Shown here: positions 6,021-6,023 of the stretch, in pieces | Layout: every line of letters starts with the position of its first letter | Numbering within the stretch: the stretch's first letter is position 1 | From: Treponema sp. | GTDB lineage: Bacteria; Spirochaetota; Spirochaetia; Treponematales; Treponemataceae | Assembly (NCBI GenBank): GCA_017622055.1 | Contig: JAGARY010000212.1 | Span: 1 to 6,023 of the forward strand | Direction: 5' to 3' | DNA: 6,023 bases | Made by a program: the position numbers and the translations under genes | Notes under the pieces: generated by a model | The model's input: only the letters and a program-made list of their open reading frames with translations | Databases searched by the model: none | Told to the model about the DNA's origin: nothing

Positions 6021-6023
6021 TCA

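Overview
The window is A+T-rich bacterial DNA coding for membrane transport on both strands. Protein wording, the Shine-Dalgarno (SD) style and the gene types fit a host-associated Treponema (Spirochaetota) of the gut or rumen. This is recognition from memory, not a database match, so the genus is probable rather than proven.

Left part (1-2141): a divergent pair. On the minus strand is the N-terminal half (216 codons, running off the left edge) of a dicarboxylate/amino acid:cation symporter. On the plus strand is a two-gene unit: an unrecognised protein that reads like an SDR/Rossmann protein without its cofactor and catalytic residues, then an MgtC/SapB-family membrane protein that most likely starts at a TTG. 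The 55 bp between the two divergent ATG codons form an imperfect dyad. It holds two mirror-image extended -10 promoters, each ending 6 nt before its start codon, so both mRNAs are predicted to be leaderless.

Middle (2142-2220): a hairpin with A and T tracts on its two sides serves as a bidirectional terminator between the convergent units.

Right part (2221-6023): a minus-strand CUT1-type carbohydrate ABC importer operon, read right to left: promoter and operator-like palindrome, secreted solute-binding protein, intergenic terminator-like hairpin, MalF-type permease, MalG-type permease. The binding protein would capture an oligosaccharide outside the membrane and the two permeases would form the channel. 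No ATPase is encoded here, so a subunit encoded elsewhere (an MsmK/UgpC-type shared ATPase is the usual solution) must power it. The hairpin after the binding-protein gene probably lets only part of the transcription reach the permeases. The 16-bp perfect palindrome with a central CG directly after the -10 suggests control by a LacI-type repressor.

I see no CRISPR, tRNA, rRNA, insertion sequence or phage gene, and no intergenic gap over about 165 bp. Nothing looks like a wholly new system. The most notable points are the symmetric leaderless divergent promoter, the roughly 105-residue extracytoplasmic insertion in the MalF-type permease, and the degenerate SDR-like protein paired with MgtC.
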